A stretch of DNA of 64,000 nucleotides from Flaveria trinervia (taxonomy: Eukaryota; Streptophyta; Magnoliopsida; Asterales; Asteraceae). The stretch covers positions 44,340,574 through 44,404,573 of the forward strand of contig CM046458.1 of NCBI GenBank assembly GCA_025506515.1, given 5' to 3'. The notes under the pieces are model-generated. The model had not been told where the DNA came from and ran no database searches. It worked only from the letters and a program-made list of their open reading frames with translations. The position numbers and the translations under genes are program-made. Positions 20,646 through 32,966 of the stretch are shown in pieces; position 1 is the first letter of the stretch; each line of letters begins with the position of its first letter.

Positions 20646-23519
20646 ATGACTACTCCTTCTAATGACCCTCACAATACCGGTTCCTCAACCAAGCCTCCGA
20701 TGCTGGTTAGGACTAAGTATAACATATGGCAACGAAGAATGCTTCATCACCTGTCTGTTAACAGTTCAGGTTGTTGGACATCTGTGGTACATGGTCCATA
20801 CAAGCCTATAGTGAACAATCCGGAAACCAACCAAATGGTTCCAAGAAGAAGGAACAATACTCAGATGAGGATCGAAAACTATTTGAAATTGATGCTAAAG
20901 CGCATGGAATTCTGGCCATGGCACTACCGAATGAAATCTATTCTGGGCTTATGCATCATGAAACTGCTCATGACCTCTGGAATGCATTAAAGGAACAATT
21001 TGGTAGAAGATATGAGGTCTTAGCAAACAACAGAGAAATCCTTGCCCAACAAAATGAGACGTTCTCTCATAGGAAGGGTGAGTCACTGACTCAATAGTTT
21101 GAGCATTTTTCCTGTTTGATCTCTGAGCTGAAAATGGTCAAACATGAATACACTAATAGTCAGATGAACAACAGATTCATCAGATCACTGCCTGAGAGAT
21201 GGGACACATATACCATTGTCCTACGCTCTAGTGCGAATCTGGATAGTCTATCTCTCACCCAACTCCATGGGAAACTACTTACATTTGAAAGAGAGAGCAG
21301 AAAAGGAAACTGGCATCATCAGGAAAGCTCACTCATGACTTTGTACCAGGGAACACTGCCTTGGTTGGTCATGAGTCAGAATATGCTGCATGAGAAAGCA
21401 ATTATGATGAGCATATAGATTTCTCCTCAAACGGTTCATATCATGCATTTGTTAGTGTTGACAGTCAGTCAGGCTGTAATAGTGACAATTTGTGTTTCAT
21501 TATGGATGATTTAAAGGGTATTGCTGATGATGACTTAGAAGAGATGGATATTCTGAGCCAAATGGCTTTGATTAATATCAGATCTCAAAAGTTCTACAAG
21601 AGAACTGGTAGGAAATTTCCAGGACTCTCTTGCAAAACTAAAGTTGGTTTTGACAAAAGTAAGTTGAGGTGTCACAAATGCCACAGGCTTGGACACTTTG
21701 CAAGAGAGTGTAGATCATCTGGATTAACTCCTCTGCACCCTTTGTGACTTTTCCAAGCAATAGTCCACAAAACAGAGGGCAACATCCTTCTAGTTCTGGT
21801 CATCATTCACAACCTATATCTCCTGCATATTTTGTCCCTCAGGGTCCAATGTCATATCCATATCCCTGCTATTACATGCCACACCCAAATCCGGTTCAAG
21901 TTCCTATTGCACAACAACCTCAAGCCCTACCTGAGCCTCTACCATCTCAATCATCTCAATCACAACCTCATCACAGCTTCTTCATCCCTGGTATTGTTGA
22001 CTGGAGCAGTTTACCAGATGATCTCTCTGGTAATGAGCAATTATTTGCTGGTGATGGTCAACATGGTGGTGAACATCCTTTTGGGAATCTAGCTCTCATG
22101 GCCCTGGAATCTGTTGATAGTTCATGCTCCAATACATCTTCATCACAGGTAACCCAGGTATCCTCTGAGGCTAAGGCCAAGCTATGTTCTGAATCTTGCA
22201 TTGCTGCATTTATCTCTATTAGAGAGGCAAATGTAGCTTTAATAAATCAAAATCTAGAGCTTGAGCAAACTCTTTCCAAAAGAAAAGCTGAATATGAGTC
22301 TGTCCTTAAGGATAAAGATGATGAGATTTATAAGCTTAAATGCCAATTAAACGATGAAAAGGCTAAGCTAGAGGTCATTCTTGAGAACCATAGAGATCTC
22401 AAAGAAAAACTTGCAGTTACCCAAGTTGAGTGTGACCGCTGGGTATCATCCTACAAGGGATTTGAAATGCTGCTCAGCAAGCAATCTGCTTCGAATGTGA
22501 AGTTTGGAATAGGTTACAACCACATTGCACCACCTACATATTTTACTCCAAAACCAATAGTAAAATCTAAGGTGAAAGTAATTTCCAAACCACATCATCA
22601 TGTGCATCATCCTCAAGTGATCACCCAAAATCACAAGATGAAATCAGTGTTGATACCTCAACAAATCAATTGGCTGATGGGTTAACTACTCATAAGCACA
22701 TGAACCTGAGTACTTCAGATGTTGTCCCTCAAAGTACCTCAAGTACTGAAGGGCAAGTCACAACATCTGAAAAGCATTTCAAATTAGCTAAAATAAAAGG
22801 ATTAATAACTGCTGATAGAGAACAACTAAGAACAAGTCTTCAGTTGTTACAGATCCTTCAGTACTAAACAAAAGTACTAAAGGAGGAAAGTACTAAGAGC
22901 ACACCTTCAGTAGTTTCCACATCAGCAGTTGATCAATCCAAGATGAAGAATAAGCCATGTGAAATATGTGGTAAATTCAATCATCTTTCTGATGAATGTT
23001 GGTACAGAAAGGGTTGCAAACTCAACCGAGATAAGCTCATTAAAATCCAGATGGATGAAATAAAAATGAGTTTGAGACTATGTTTGTACCATAGTCATCC
23101 CAATGTGATAAACCTAAGCCTTCAACCAAATCCAAAAGGAAGGATAGGGTTTATCATAAAATAGCTGATAGTGCTCCTCATGATAAACATCAGACTATGT
23201 CTGTGAATTTAAGGAGGAAACGGTGGGTCACAGGAACTCATCAAACACAAGTACTGATATGTCACAAGAGCTGAAATCTTTAGCTACAAATCAGACACAA
23301 CTTGTTATGATGGTTCAACATTTGTTGGGGAGAGTTAACCAACTAGATGCACCTGTGATCAAACCACTGAAAAGGCATTCCAAGCCCAAATCCAAGGAAT
23401 CCATTTCAGCACCATCTCCTTCTTCATCAGCTATTAATCATAAGAAACAAGTTATGGTTAAATCTGTTGATGAAAACAGACCCAAAACCAAAAAGGTTTG
23501 GGTCTCAAAACCTAACTAG
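20646..23519 (+). pseudogene. gag: C1 gag, frameshifted
   Basis: Starts MTTPSNDPHNTGSSTKPPML, a start conserved with C2. The capsid core follows: YNIWQRRMLHHLSV, DAKAHGILAMALPNEIYSG, ALKEQFGRRYEVLANNREI and NRFIRSLPERWDTY. A first zinc knuckle CHKCHRLGHFAREC is at 21670-21711. Then comes a Pro/Gln/His-rich stretch and a coiled-coil-like segment (LELEQTLSKRKAEYESVLKD). A second knuckle CEICGKFNHLSDEC is at 22958-22999. The C-terminus ends KTKKVWVSKPN. Frameshifts lie near 20845, 21400 and 21735, an in-frame stop (TAG) near 21095, and further stops at 22683 and 22865. Two knuckles in a long gag suit a Sirevirus. Confidence 0.85.
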
Positions 23520-23525
23520 TTCTTA

Positions 23526-26500
23526 TGATGAATGCAGGGTTCTTCAGCATGCCAAAGGAGCATCTAGTATGTAGACAGTGAAGGATCTATGCATATGACT
23601 AGGAGCAGTTCTCTTCTTAATGACTACTCTCAAGGAAAGAAGGGATTTGTTTCATTTGGAAATGATGCCAAGGGTTACATCATCGGGAAAGGATATGTGT
23701 CTAATGGACAAATCAGGTTTGATGATGTTAACCATGTGGAGAATCTCAAGTATAATCTGCTGACTGTCAGTCAGATGTGTGATAAAGGGCATGTTGCACT
23801 TTTCACAAGCCAGAACTACAGGATTCTGTCTTCCCAAGTTCTGAGGCTGATTGACAAGGTATTGGATGAACATACTCTCCTGAAGGCCAACAGGATTGGT
23901 AGAGTGTATGCCTTGGATTTGTCAAAGAAGATTGATTTGAAGGGTCATCCTTGCATGTTCTCCAAAGCCTCTCCTCAGGAATCTAAACTGTGGCATAGAA
24001 GGATGGGTCATGTTAATCTCAAAAACATGAATCAGCTGATCCACAATAGTTTAGTGAGAGGTCTACCAATAAAGGAGTTCCACTGTGATGAAACCTGCAC
24101 TGCTTGTTTAAAAGGAAAACAACACAAAGTCTCATTCCCTCCTATTGAAGAAGCTAAGTCCACTGTCTGCTTGCAGTTACTGCACATGGATCTATTTGGT
24201 CCTGTGAGAGTGATGAGCATGGCAAAGAAGAAATACTGTCTAGTAATTGTGGATGATTACTCCAGATTTGTATGGACTTTCTTTTTGCATTCAAAGGTTG
24301 AGGTTGCTCAGACGATTATAAACATTGTGTTGTATTTTGAGAAGCAGTATTCTCTATCAGTCAAGTGTATAAGGAGTGATAATGGAACTAAATTCAGAAA
24401 CCGTACACTTGATGCTTTTATCTATCAAAAGGAATCAAGAGGCAGTTTAGCATCCCAAGGACTCCAGAACAAAATGGAGTAGTGGAGAGAAAGAAAAGGA
24501 CCCTAATTGAAGCTGCAAGGTCTATGTTGGCTGACTCTGGTTTGCCATTCACCTTTTGGGCTAAAGCTGTTAACACAACTTGCTATGTACAGAATAGAGT
24601 GTTAGTAAATCAGAGGTTGATGAAGACTCCATACGAAGTTCTACATCATTTGGCTCCTCTAATTTCATTCTAAAAAGCTTTTGGGTGTCCTTGTTTCATT
24701 CTCAACACAAAGGATCAACTCCATAAATTTGATCCTAAGGTGGATGCAGGGTATTTTGTAGGTTATTCATCCACATGCAAAGCTTATAGAGTCTTCAACT
24801 ACAAAACAAAGATAGTTGAAGAAACCTTGCATATGAAATTCAATGAATCTCCTAAGGATAAAATTCCACAAAACCCTGTGGAGTTGTTTGATCTGGACAT
24901 ACTGCAATATGTTCCATATCAACCTCCAGCTGTTGTAGATCATGTGGATAAATCATCTTCTGCAGCAAGTCTTCCACCTGGTGGTACTGAAGATGATGAT
25001 GATATCAGTACTCACCTTTTCATGTTTCGTGACCACCTGCCTGAGTCTGCTAAACTTGACATTCCTGTAGCTTCTGTAGCTCCATCCACAACAAATGCTT
25101 ATGAGATTTCTAACTCCTCTACATCATTTGACTTTCCATCTAATACTTGGTTTCAAGAATCTGGATCATCATCTGCTGCTGCTAACCGGCTACAAACACT
25201 TGCACTGATCTTATAGTATACCAAGAGCTGAAGAATCACCCCATGTCTCAAATTATTGGTGATATCAATGCTGGTGTCTCAACCAGAAGTAATTGTCTAA
25301 CTTCTGCTTCTATGCTCTCTTCATCAGTCAGCTAGAGCCAAAGAACTATCATGTTGCTTTGAGAGACAATGGATGGGTTGAAGCATGCAGCGTGAGCTAC
25401 TTCAGTTCAAAAAGCAGCAAGTGTGGGAATTGGTTCCTCTACCCCCAGGTAAGTGTGCAATAGGCACTAAATGGGTGTTTAGGAATAAAACTAATGAAAA
25501 TGGGCTTATTGTCAAGAACAATGCTAAACTGGTTGTACAAGGGTTTTCACAAGAAGAAGGTATTGATTATGATGAAACCTTTGCCCCTGTAGCCAGAGTA
25601 GAGGCAATTCAATTGTTCTTAGCCTATGTTGCATTCCACAATCTTAAAGTTTTTCAAATGGATGTCAAAAGTGCATTTTTATATGGTAAAATAAAAGAAG
25701 AGGTTTATGTGTCTCAACCACCAGGTTTTGAGGACAATAAACATCTTGATTGGGTGTATCAACTTGTTAAGGCTCTTTATGGGTTGAAGCAAGCTCCTAG
25801 AGCCTGGTATGAAACACTTTCAAATTTTCTACTTAACAATAACTTCACTAGAGGTTCCATAGATAAAACTTTTTTTATTAAGCAAGTGGATCAGCATAAG
25901 CTACTTGTTCAAATTTATGTTGATGATATAATTTTTGCATCCTTTGATCCCCAGTTGTGTGATGATTTTACAAGTTTAATGAAACAAAAGTTTGAAATGA
26001 GTGCAATGGGAGAATTATAGTTCTTTCTAGGCTTGCAAATCAAACAAAAGACTGATGGAACCTTTATTCATCAGTCAAAATATACAAAAGATCTTTTGAA
26101 TAAGTTTGATTTACAAAATTGTAAGCCCTGTTCTACTCCCATGTGCAACACCACACAACTGGATGCAGATCAGAAAGGTAAAACTGTTGATGAAACACTT
26201 TACAGATGTATGATTGGGTCCTTGTTGTACATAACAGCTTCTAGACCTGATATCATGTTTGCAACTTGTGTTTGTGCTAGATTTCAGGCTGCTCCTAAAG
26301 AGTCTCATTTGATTGCAGTCAAGAGGATCTTTAGATATTTGCAAGGTACACAATCTCTTGGTCTTTGGTATTCCACTGGCCACTCATGCAAATTAGTTGC
26401 TTTTTCTGATAGTGACTATGCAGGGTGTAAGTTAACCAGAAAGTCAACTTCTGGTGGATGTCAATTCCTAGGCAACTGTTTGATTTCTTGGCAGAGTAAG

Positions 26501-26858
26501 AAACAAACATTTGTTGCTACATCCACTACTAAAGCAGAGTACATTGCTGCTGCAAGTTGTACATCTCAGGTACTCTGGCTTCAAAACCAACAATTGGATT
26601 ATGGGATTACAGAGACTAAGACTCCATTATTAATGGATAGTGCTTCAGCTCTGTGCATTGTCAAGAATCCAGTCTAGCACTCTAGGACCAAACATATAGA
26701 GATCAGACACCATTTTATTAGGGATTGTTTTGAAAAAGGTCTGATTATCCAAAGTTTGTGCCTAGTGCTGATGAGCTTGCAGATATATTTACTAAGCCTT
26801 TGGATAGTTCAACTTTCCAAAACCTTGTGTTAAGCTTGGTATGCTGCAGCTAGAATAA
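23526..26858 (+). pseudogene. pol: C1 pol (PR-IN-RT-RNaseH), frameshifted
   Basis: The protease region reads I*YVDSEGSMHMT from 23562; the Trp is a stop and the active-site DSG is DSE. The GAG-pre-integrase zinc motif H...H...CTACLKGK is at about 23995-24120. The integrase core has HMDLFGPV, IRSDNGTKF and, after a frameshift near 24420, NGVVERK with the catalytic Glu kept. RT from about 25385 contains LVVQGFSQEEGIDYDETFAP, FQMDVKSAFLYG, LYGLKQAPRAWYE and the intact active site QIYVDDIIFAS. A stop lies at 26018. RNase H holds FSDSDYAGC, AEYIAAASC and LLMDSASAL. A stop (26676) and a frameshift (~26745) precede the end DIFTKPLDSS...MLQLE-like. Confidence 0.9.
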
Positions 26859-26865
26859 GTGATAA

Positions 26866-27370
26866 CTACTGATGATCTTAGTAAATAAGTACTGATGATC
26901 ATTAGTAACGATGTCACAAATATGTACTGATTCTGTTACTACTGATGTAGTTACAACTACTAATGTTAGTAAAAACAGATAAGTACTAATGTCCTATGAA
27001 ACAACTGAAAATAGCCAAAAAGACTGATGAGTAAGTGTTGAGGACAGTATGAAATAGCTGAAAAGCTATGAATTGACGAAAACTACTGATGAGAATTTTC
27101 TCTTCAGTCGTTTCCAAAAACTGTTGTTTCACCTTAAATAGTTGATGACAAAACCATGTCTTTAGTAGTTTCACAACTACTGATGACTAACACCAAGTCC
27201 TCAGCTGTTTACAACAGCTGATGACAAAACCAAGGTCTTCAGTAGTTCCACAACTACTGATGACTAAAACCAAGTCTTCAGTTGTTTTCAAATGTCTGAT
27301 AGTTAAAACCAAGTCTTCAGTTGTTTTCAGAACAACTGATGACAACACCAACACTTTCAGTCGTTTTCTT
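26866..27370. repeat. Palindromic motif array in pol-ORF3 spacer of C1
   Basis: A dense array of family C motifs. Perfect inverted repeats include CAGTAGTT-CCAC-AACTACTG at 27240-27259 and CAGCTGTT-TAC-AACAGCTG at 27202-27220. There are many ACTACTGATGA, AACAACTGATGAC and CAGTCGTTT copies. Spacing between units is roughly 40-60 bp. The same vocabulary appears in the LTRs of C1 and C2. The array ends about 20 bp before a TATA box. Confidence 0.9.
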
Positions 27371-27387
27371 TACAGCCTTTTCTAAAG

Positions 27388-27397
27388 CTATAAATAC
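27388..27397 (+). promoter_or_regulatory. TATA box upstream of C1 ORF3
   Basis: CTATAAATAC sits between the palindromic array and the ORF3 start codon at 27453, about 65 bp upstream of the ATG. C2 has TATAAATA at the equivalent place. This suggests a separate promoter for ORF3. It has not been tested. Confidence 0.6.
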
Positions 27398-27452
27398 CTG
27401 CACTTATAGCCAAACGTTTCATTAGCCGTTTTCAAACCTTTCTCTCTCAACA

Positions 27453-30400
27453 ATGGCGATCATAAAACTCAAACCCCGACATAATTGTGTTGCCTACCTT
27501 TCGAAATCGGCCTTCTGGAACAAGTTTGACACTGCTATCGATCTTATGGTGGATTCCCCATACCGAACAGCCTTTCTTCTGAATCCTACCATATACCTGA
27601 TTCCTTAACCCAGTTCTGGACGAACGTCTCTGTAATAACTAGTGACAATGATAGCCAACTCACTCTCTTGTCGTTGGTGAACCAGAAACAGGTGCTCATC
27701 ACCCCCGACATCATTCGCAAAACCCTAAACTTGCATGATGGCATCTATGTTAAAGAATACCCGAAAGGCACCACTGATATGTCTTTCATCAATAACGGGT
27801 GTGAGGGCGACTTAAGTGCTACAACCATACTTAAAAAGCACTTCCATGACATTGAACGACTTATATTTCATATGGTGAATGCCTGCCTTGCATCAAAGAC
27901 ATCTTCTTGGGATCAGATGTCTTCCCGATGGCAACAGGTATTGTACTATATTCTTGAACGCCAAAATCTAAATTTTTCTGAGATAGTGTTCATGGAACTA
28001 AAGGATCTGGCTCAGAAACCTGTGGCAAACAGATGGCTACTTTATCCCAGGTTTCTGATGGCCATAATTTTGAATCAATTACAATCTGATGGCCTTGTTG
28101 GTCTTGGAGTCCCTGCTCCAGCTGTTTTAGCTGAGGTATACTCCGACATAACTCAGAACCTACTCTTAAAGGGGCTGCCCAGATGCTAAAACCCAAGCAG
28201 AGGGAACCCACAGCCTCCACTTCCACATCTAAAGTCCCCACCAAACCCAAAACCCAAAAACCCAAAAAGGCTACTCAAGGAGATGAGTCCCCTGAGGATG
28301 CCCTGTACCACAACACAGGAAATACATACTGGTTATAACCCCCCAGTTATGTCCAAGACTCAACCTGCTGAAGCCGCACACGTATCCTCTTAACAGGATC
28401 CTGTTGCAACCACAATTGGGGATCCCACATTTCTAGAACCTATCTCAATTGAGAGGGTTACCATTGAAGAGCACCTCTCACCCCGGGTGTAATCTGCTTC
28501 GGACCAATCTCCACATGCAACCGCCCCTCAAAGCCCAACACTGATAGTTGCTAAAGTGCTGAGTCAGTTACATTCCTCACCCCCTCCCCAGAAACCACTT
28601 ACCACTGGGAATACCTCAACTATTGAGGGGGAGGACCAAAATGCTTCTGATAACCCACAACAAGGGGTTACAATGTTCAATCTCCAAGTGTAGAAATGGA
28701 GGTTAGAACATGTGGTAAGGCTGCCACTTCTACTGATTCAGCAAATGATCAGGATGAAGTTGGTAGCATCCATAAGACCTTACCAGAGGCAACTGTCAAT
28801 GAAGGACACAGTCCTGAGGTAGGAAGTCCCCAGTACCAAGAACTAGGGGTACATGCTTCTAGTGATCTACACTCAGAGCAGGTACATCCTGATTCAATTA
28901 GGAGGTCAGGTGATTTAGCACAGACTAATGATGACCTGGGCTTTTTCTATGATGTATTAGCCCATAATACCATCCTAGAGACTGAGGTGAGCAGACTCAA
29001 CGAGTTGCTAGCCAAAATGTCTCAGGATCAAAGTCCATCTACCTCACAAACCCCACAGATGGCACCTTCCATTGAAGGTTCCCCAAACACTGAGCCTACA
29101 CACTTAACTGAGCCACCAACCACTACTTTTGGCACCACCTCTCAGGGACAGAACCCCTCTAAGCAGATGGTTGCTATCTTTCAAAACTCCTTACCTCTCA
29201 TCACTCCCATCATCACTGACATAGTGCATAAAGCCATTGATGAGAGGATATCCTCATATCTACAAACCCTCATTGATGATGCTATTCACAAATCTCTTTC
29301 TGCCTTTCAAGCCCCTGATCCCAATGCAACCAAAAAGGGGGAGACTTCCAAGTATAAGGCAGTGAACGAAAAGAAAAGAAAAAGAGTTGATGATGAGAAA
29401 GAAACTGCAAAAGAGAAGGAGGTGGAGAAAGAACTGATCTCAGAACAGCTGATCACAGATAAAGAGAAGGAAGATCAGCTGATCACATATAAAAGAAAGA
29501 AAAGTGCTGAGTCAAAAGCTGATGAAGATAAATCCTTAGAAGATCTTGTCAAAGATGCTGATGAAGCTCATAGCAGATCCATGGATAAAATTATAGATCA
29601 GCTCTTTCGATAGGGTCATGACACAGCCACACTAGACACTGAGATCCGAAGGCTGGAAATAGAAGAGATTCAAGCTAGATGGGCCGGTTATAGTATGTTG
29701 GAAAGGGAAATATTGGAGATAATGATCAGATTCATTGCCAAATACCTTGGAAGATCATTGATAGAGATAAAGGCCTGGTCCAGAGATAGTATCTTGGAGA
29801 TAACCAAGAAAATCTGCTCTGCTGGAGGCTATAATAAAGGGTTGATCATCGAAGCACTGGATGAAACAGGTGCAGGGAAGAGAACTGAAATGGCAAAGCT
29901 CTCCAAAGCCAAACTCCCACCAAAATGCTAAGTCAGTCTTCTCACACTCCCACTCAAACACAACCCTTATCTCTAAAATCTCCCAACTCCATCCCTAAAC
30001 CAAAGCCACCCATAACTCAACCCACAAAACCAATTCCTTTACCCTAAAAACCACCTCAAACCTTACCCAGTGATACACCCAGAAGGAGGAGAAGGGTGTT
30101 GAGGGTAGAAGAAGATGAAGAAGAGGATGATGATGAAGATTGTATGCCAATCTCTGCTGTTCTCAACCTTAAAACACCTGAGCACAGAAGTCAACAAGTG
30201 ATTACACCTGACTTGCAAATGCAGATGGTGAAGGTAAAGATTGAAGAAGGAGAATAGCAGAAGCAACACGATGAGCAGTTTCTCAAGATGGTTGACAAGG
30301 ATTTCCCTCAGTCCTCATCCATTCAAGAAATAAAGAAACAAGCTCTGAGGTTGTACACTCTTAGACATACTTTTCAACATCAAAGAGAAAGAGTGCGGAT

Positions 30401-30863
30401 CTAGCCAGACCCCAGGGTAAGTTCTAGAATTCATAAGAAGAATATACCAAGTAGATATCATGGCCAAGTGAAGAAGACCTTGAATGCTGCAATTACATTG
30501 GCCATGGTAATCTTACCCTGGGAAATCATTGAAGAATTCAAGAGAGCTCACAACTCCAAGACAACCCCTCAATCTATTCTTGAGAACAAAATGATCAAGA
30601 AGGGGTTGTTATACAAAAGACTTGAAGATCTTCAGAAGAGTGAACTCCAGTTGTTCCTTGAAGGCTCTCACCCTGATGAATTTGCTTACAGAGAGATAAC
30701 AACTGTGGAGTTGAAAAATGGAAAGATAGTGAGATACCTGTCTGAGTATTATGGCCCAAAGTTCTTCTTCGAGGGAGAAGTAGAAGAACTCAACAAGGAG
30801 GAAGAAGTTGTTCTCCTTGAGGCCTATGCTAGTGAGTCTTATAGACTAATTAATGGGAATTAG
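27453..30863 (+). pseudogene. C1 ORF3 (extra Sirevirus ORF), frameshifted
   Basis: Starts MAIIKLKPRHNCVAYLSKSA at the first ATG after the TATA box. The N-terminal globular region (about 27453-28180) includes FDTAIDLMVDSPYRTAFLLN, TQFWTNVSV, VLITPDIIRKTLNLHDG, GDLSATTILKKHFHDIERL, SSWDQMSSRWQQVLYYILE and NRWLLYPRFLMAIILNQL. Next is a Pro/Ser/Thr-rich linker (about 28190-29300) and a Lys/Glu-rich coiled-coil-like stretch (about 29340-29610). A conserved C-terminal region ends YLSEYYGPKFFFEGE...SYRLINGN. Frameshifts and stops occur near 27595, 28190, 28690, 29613 and 29930. The protein corresponds to the third ORF seen in Sireviruses; its role is unknown. Confidence 0.75.
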
Positions 30864-31057
30864 GTTTTATGGTTGGGACAAGACTCCGTGTCCAGTTTCC
30901 TAAGACAGAGTTCCCTTCCATACTTAGCCAATCAAAAGATTAGAAACCTTTTCCCGGCCTGTGCTTAATTGATTACCTCTGAAGTTGATCAAGAGGGTGT
31001 TTCTGCCAAGAATAAGTGGGATCATCAATAAGTTTAGAGGTTTTGGCTGCATTGGTT
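30864..31057. other. C1 3' untranslated region
   Basis: Short stretch between the ORF3 stop and the polypurine tract, with no further coding sequence. Confidence 0.6.
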
Positions 31058-31068
31058 CAGGGGGAGTT
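31058..31068 (+). promoter_or_regulatory. Polypurine tract, C1
   Basis: CAGGGGGAGTT lies immediately before the 3' LTR start TGTTGGACC, the plus-strand priming site. C2 has the same tract (reverse complement at 33855-33865). Confidence 0.85.
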
Positions 31069-31780
31069 TGTTGGACCAAAAGAACCAATGAGCCTGATCA
31101 GAAAAACCTCTAAGTCCCACAGACATTACACTGCTCAAGAAGATCACAACAACTGAAGACATCAGCTGATTAGAAGGTCTGAAGACAAAGTCTGAAAGTA
31201 AAGTACTGAAGAACAAAGACTGAAGACAAAGTCTGAAGCCATCAGATGAAGACAAAGTCTGAAAGTAAAGTACTGAAAAACAAAGACTGAAGACAAAGAC
31301 TGAAGACCAAAGTGATCAGTAGTTGTCACAACAGCTAAAGTAATTAACTTCAGTAGTTGTGATGGTTTCCTTTCAGTACTTGTAATTTACTTTTCAGTAG
31401 TTATAGTTTCAGTAGTTGTAATTCAGTAGTTTTATGTTTTTGTACTTAAGCATTCTCTGAGATGTAATCAGTAGTTGAGAACATTCTCAGTAGTTTGCAT
31501 AGTTTCAGTAGTTTGAATAATTCTGTTAGATGTCACTATCAAGTGACATCAACAGACGTCACATATCCTATATAAGGAATGTTGACCTAGTTGTAAAGTG
31601 TGACATTGAGCCACCATGAAAGTATACAAATGAAATATTTCTTTTGCAGAATTCTCTCTTTTTATAACCGTGTACTGTTACATTGAATATCAATTGTGTT
31701 CTTGTGAATTGTTTAATTCGTTGTTCGAATTCCGCTGCAATATTCTCTAATTAATCAAACTTAGATCACTGATCCTAACA
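31069..31780 (+). repeat. C1 3' LTR
   Basis: 712 bp, TGTTGGACC...GATCCTAACA, preceded by the polypurine tract and followed by the target-site duplication GAGGA. It aligns with 19686-20416 throughout. Confidence 0.95.
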
Positions 31781-31785
31781 GAGGA

Positions 31786-32966
31786 TGTGGGAAGAATGCA
31801 ACTCACAATGAGAGATCTACTTTTTAAAGTTTCAAACCTTTAATTCAGGGTTAAGACTTTAGAGGATAAGTCTGCCACTTAGCAACTTGAGATTGACAAT
31901 CTTAAGGCTAAACTAGTTGAGAAATAAATTGAGAGATATGTTAGGCATCTACCAATACAAGTCTTTTTGACTTCTTCCTCTAGCTCATCCAACTCTCAAG
32001 ATGATGCTATCAAAAAGGGGAGAATGTTTAGAGTAAAACAGATATGGAGCATTATAGCTTAGTTCTCTCTACACTTTCTTCACAATACCCTGCTTGGCAA
32101 TCAAATGTTTTCCCAGAGCCACCTCGTGTCATCCTTCAAGTGAACCCAATGATGCTCATAGATCTGAATAGGTTCCTAACCAGGTTCCTAAGGGGCTCAT
32201 CTTTTGAACAACCGAGTCCAGATGTTGCTATGGCATACTTTGGAGCTCAAGAGTTTCAAAGGTTGGATGCACCATCTACCACTGTCAAAGGAATTGGCCA
32301 ACCTAAGGTCGATATGAACATGAGATTAAATAGTAAAAGAACCTTCAATATCTTAAGCTTCATAAGCGCAAGTCAGCATCCACCAACCAGAAACCTCTGC
32401 CCAAGAACCTTCAATATCTTAAGTTAAAGACAACAAAGTAAAAGGAAGTTGACTACAGAAGAACTAATAGAAGAGGAAAGGTTGGAGAAGCTTAAAGAAA
32501 GGTAGACTCCAACTGGAACGCTACCAGCTGTAATATCAAAGCAGCTGTAGCCAACCAGGAGGCTATCAACAACCAAAGAAGTGTGGAGATTATTGATAGA
32601 CTTGTCAACCAGGGAACAACAAGTGAAGATTTCTCCTCGAGGTTTGGTGGAGTTAGAAAAGGAAACCCTTCTACATAAAGAACAAGAAGAAGCAGCAAGT
32701 TGGTCGTAGAGGATGAAGAGAAGAAGAAAGGGGAAGTTGAGCAACAGCTAAGGAATGTAGGATAGCTTTTCTAAGCTCTAAGGGATACTCATGACAATGA
32801 CATGATCTTGTGGATTTTCAACAAAGAAAAAGAACAAATGAACAAAGAGAGAAAGGGAGCTTCTAAAGAAAAGTTGAAGGAGAAGAAGAAGAAAGAGAAA
32901 GAAGCTTAACTTGCAGCTATGAAGAAGATGAGTGACAAATCCTGGATGAAGGATTATCTTAGGGCC
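31786..32966 (+). pseudogene. Element B ORF3, middle segment between C1 and C2
   Basis: Continuation of the 18053 pseudogene after C1. Frames read EDVGRMQLTMRDLLFKVSNL, then LEIDNLKAKLVEK, a heptad-like coiled-coil pattern, and later long Lys/Glu-rich runs (about 32800-32940). The coiled-coil and charged region corresponds to the middle of ORF3 in C1. Stops are frequent. It ends at the C2 insertion site GGGCC. Confidence 0.55.
32962..32966. repeat. Target-site duplication of C2, left
   Basis: GGGCC immediately before C2, matched by GGGCC at 45409-45413 immediately after it. Confidence 0.9.

Larger units (their letters stand above)
19686..31780 (+). mobile_element. Ty1/copia (Sirevirus-like) element C1, full length
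   Basis: Complete element of about 12.1 kb: LTRs at 19686-20416 and 31069-31780, primer binding site, gag, pol, motif-rich spacer, ORF3 and polypurine tract, with a perfect GAGGA target-site duplication. It is inserted in ORF3 of element B. LTRs are similar but carry indels and substitutions. Coding regions have several frameshifts and stops, so it is non-autonomous today. Confidence 0.95.

Noticed and set aside
26866..27370. Regularly spaced short repeats reminiscent of a CRISPR array
   Set aside because: Units are short, variable and in both orientations, with no constant spacer length, inside a plant retrotransposon. They are palindromic regulatory-type repeats.
27453..30863. Calling ORF3 an envelope gene
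   Set aside because: The 'envelope-like' label comes from position in Sireviruses. I see no convincing signal peptide, fusion peptide or transmembrane anchor, so only 'extra ORF' is used.
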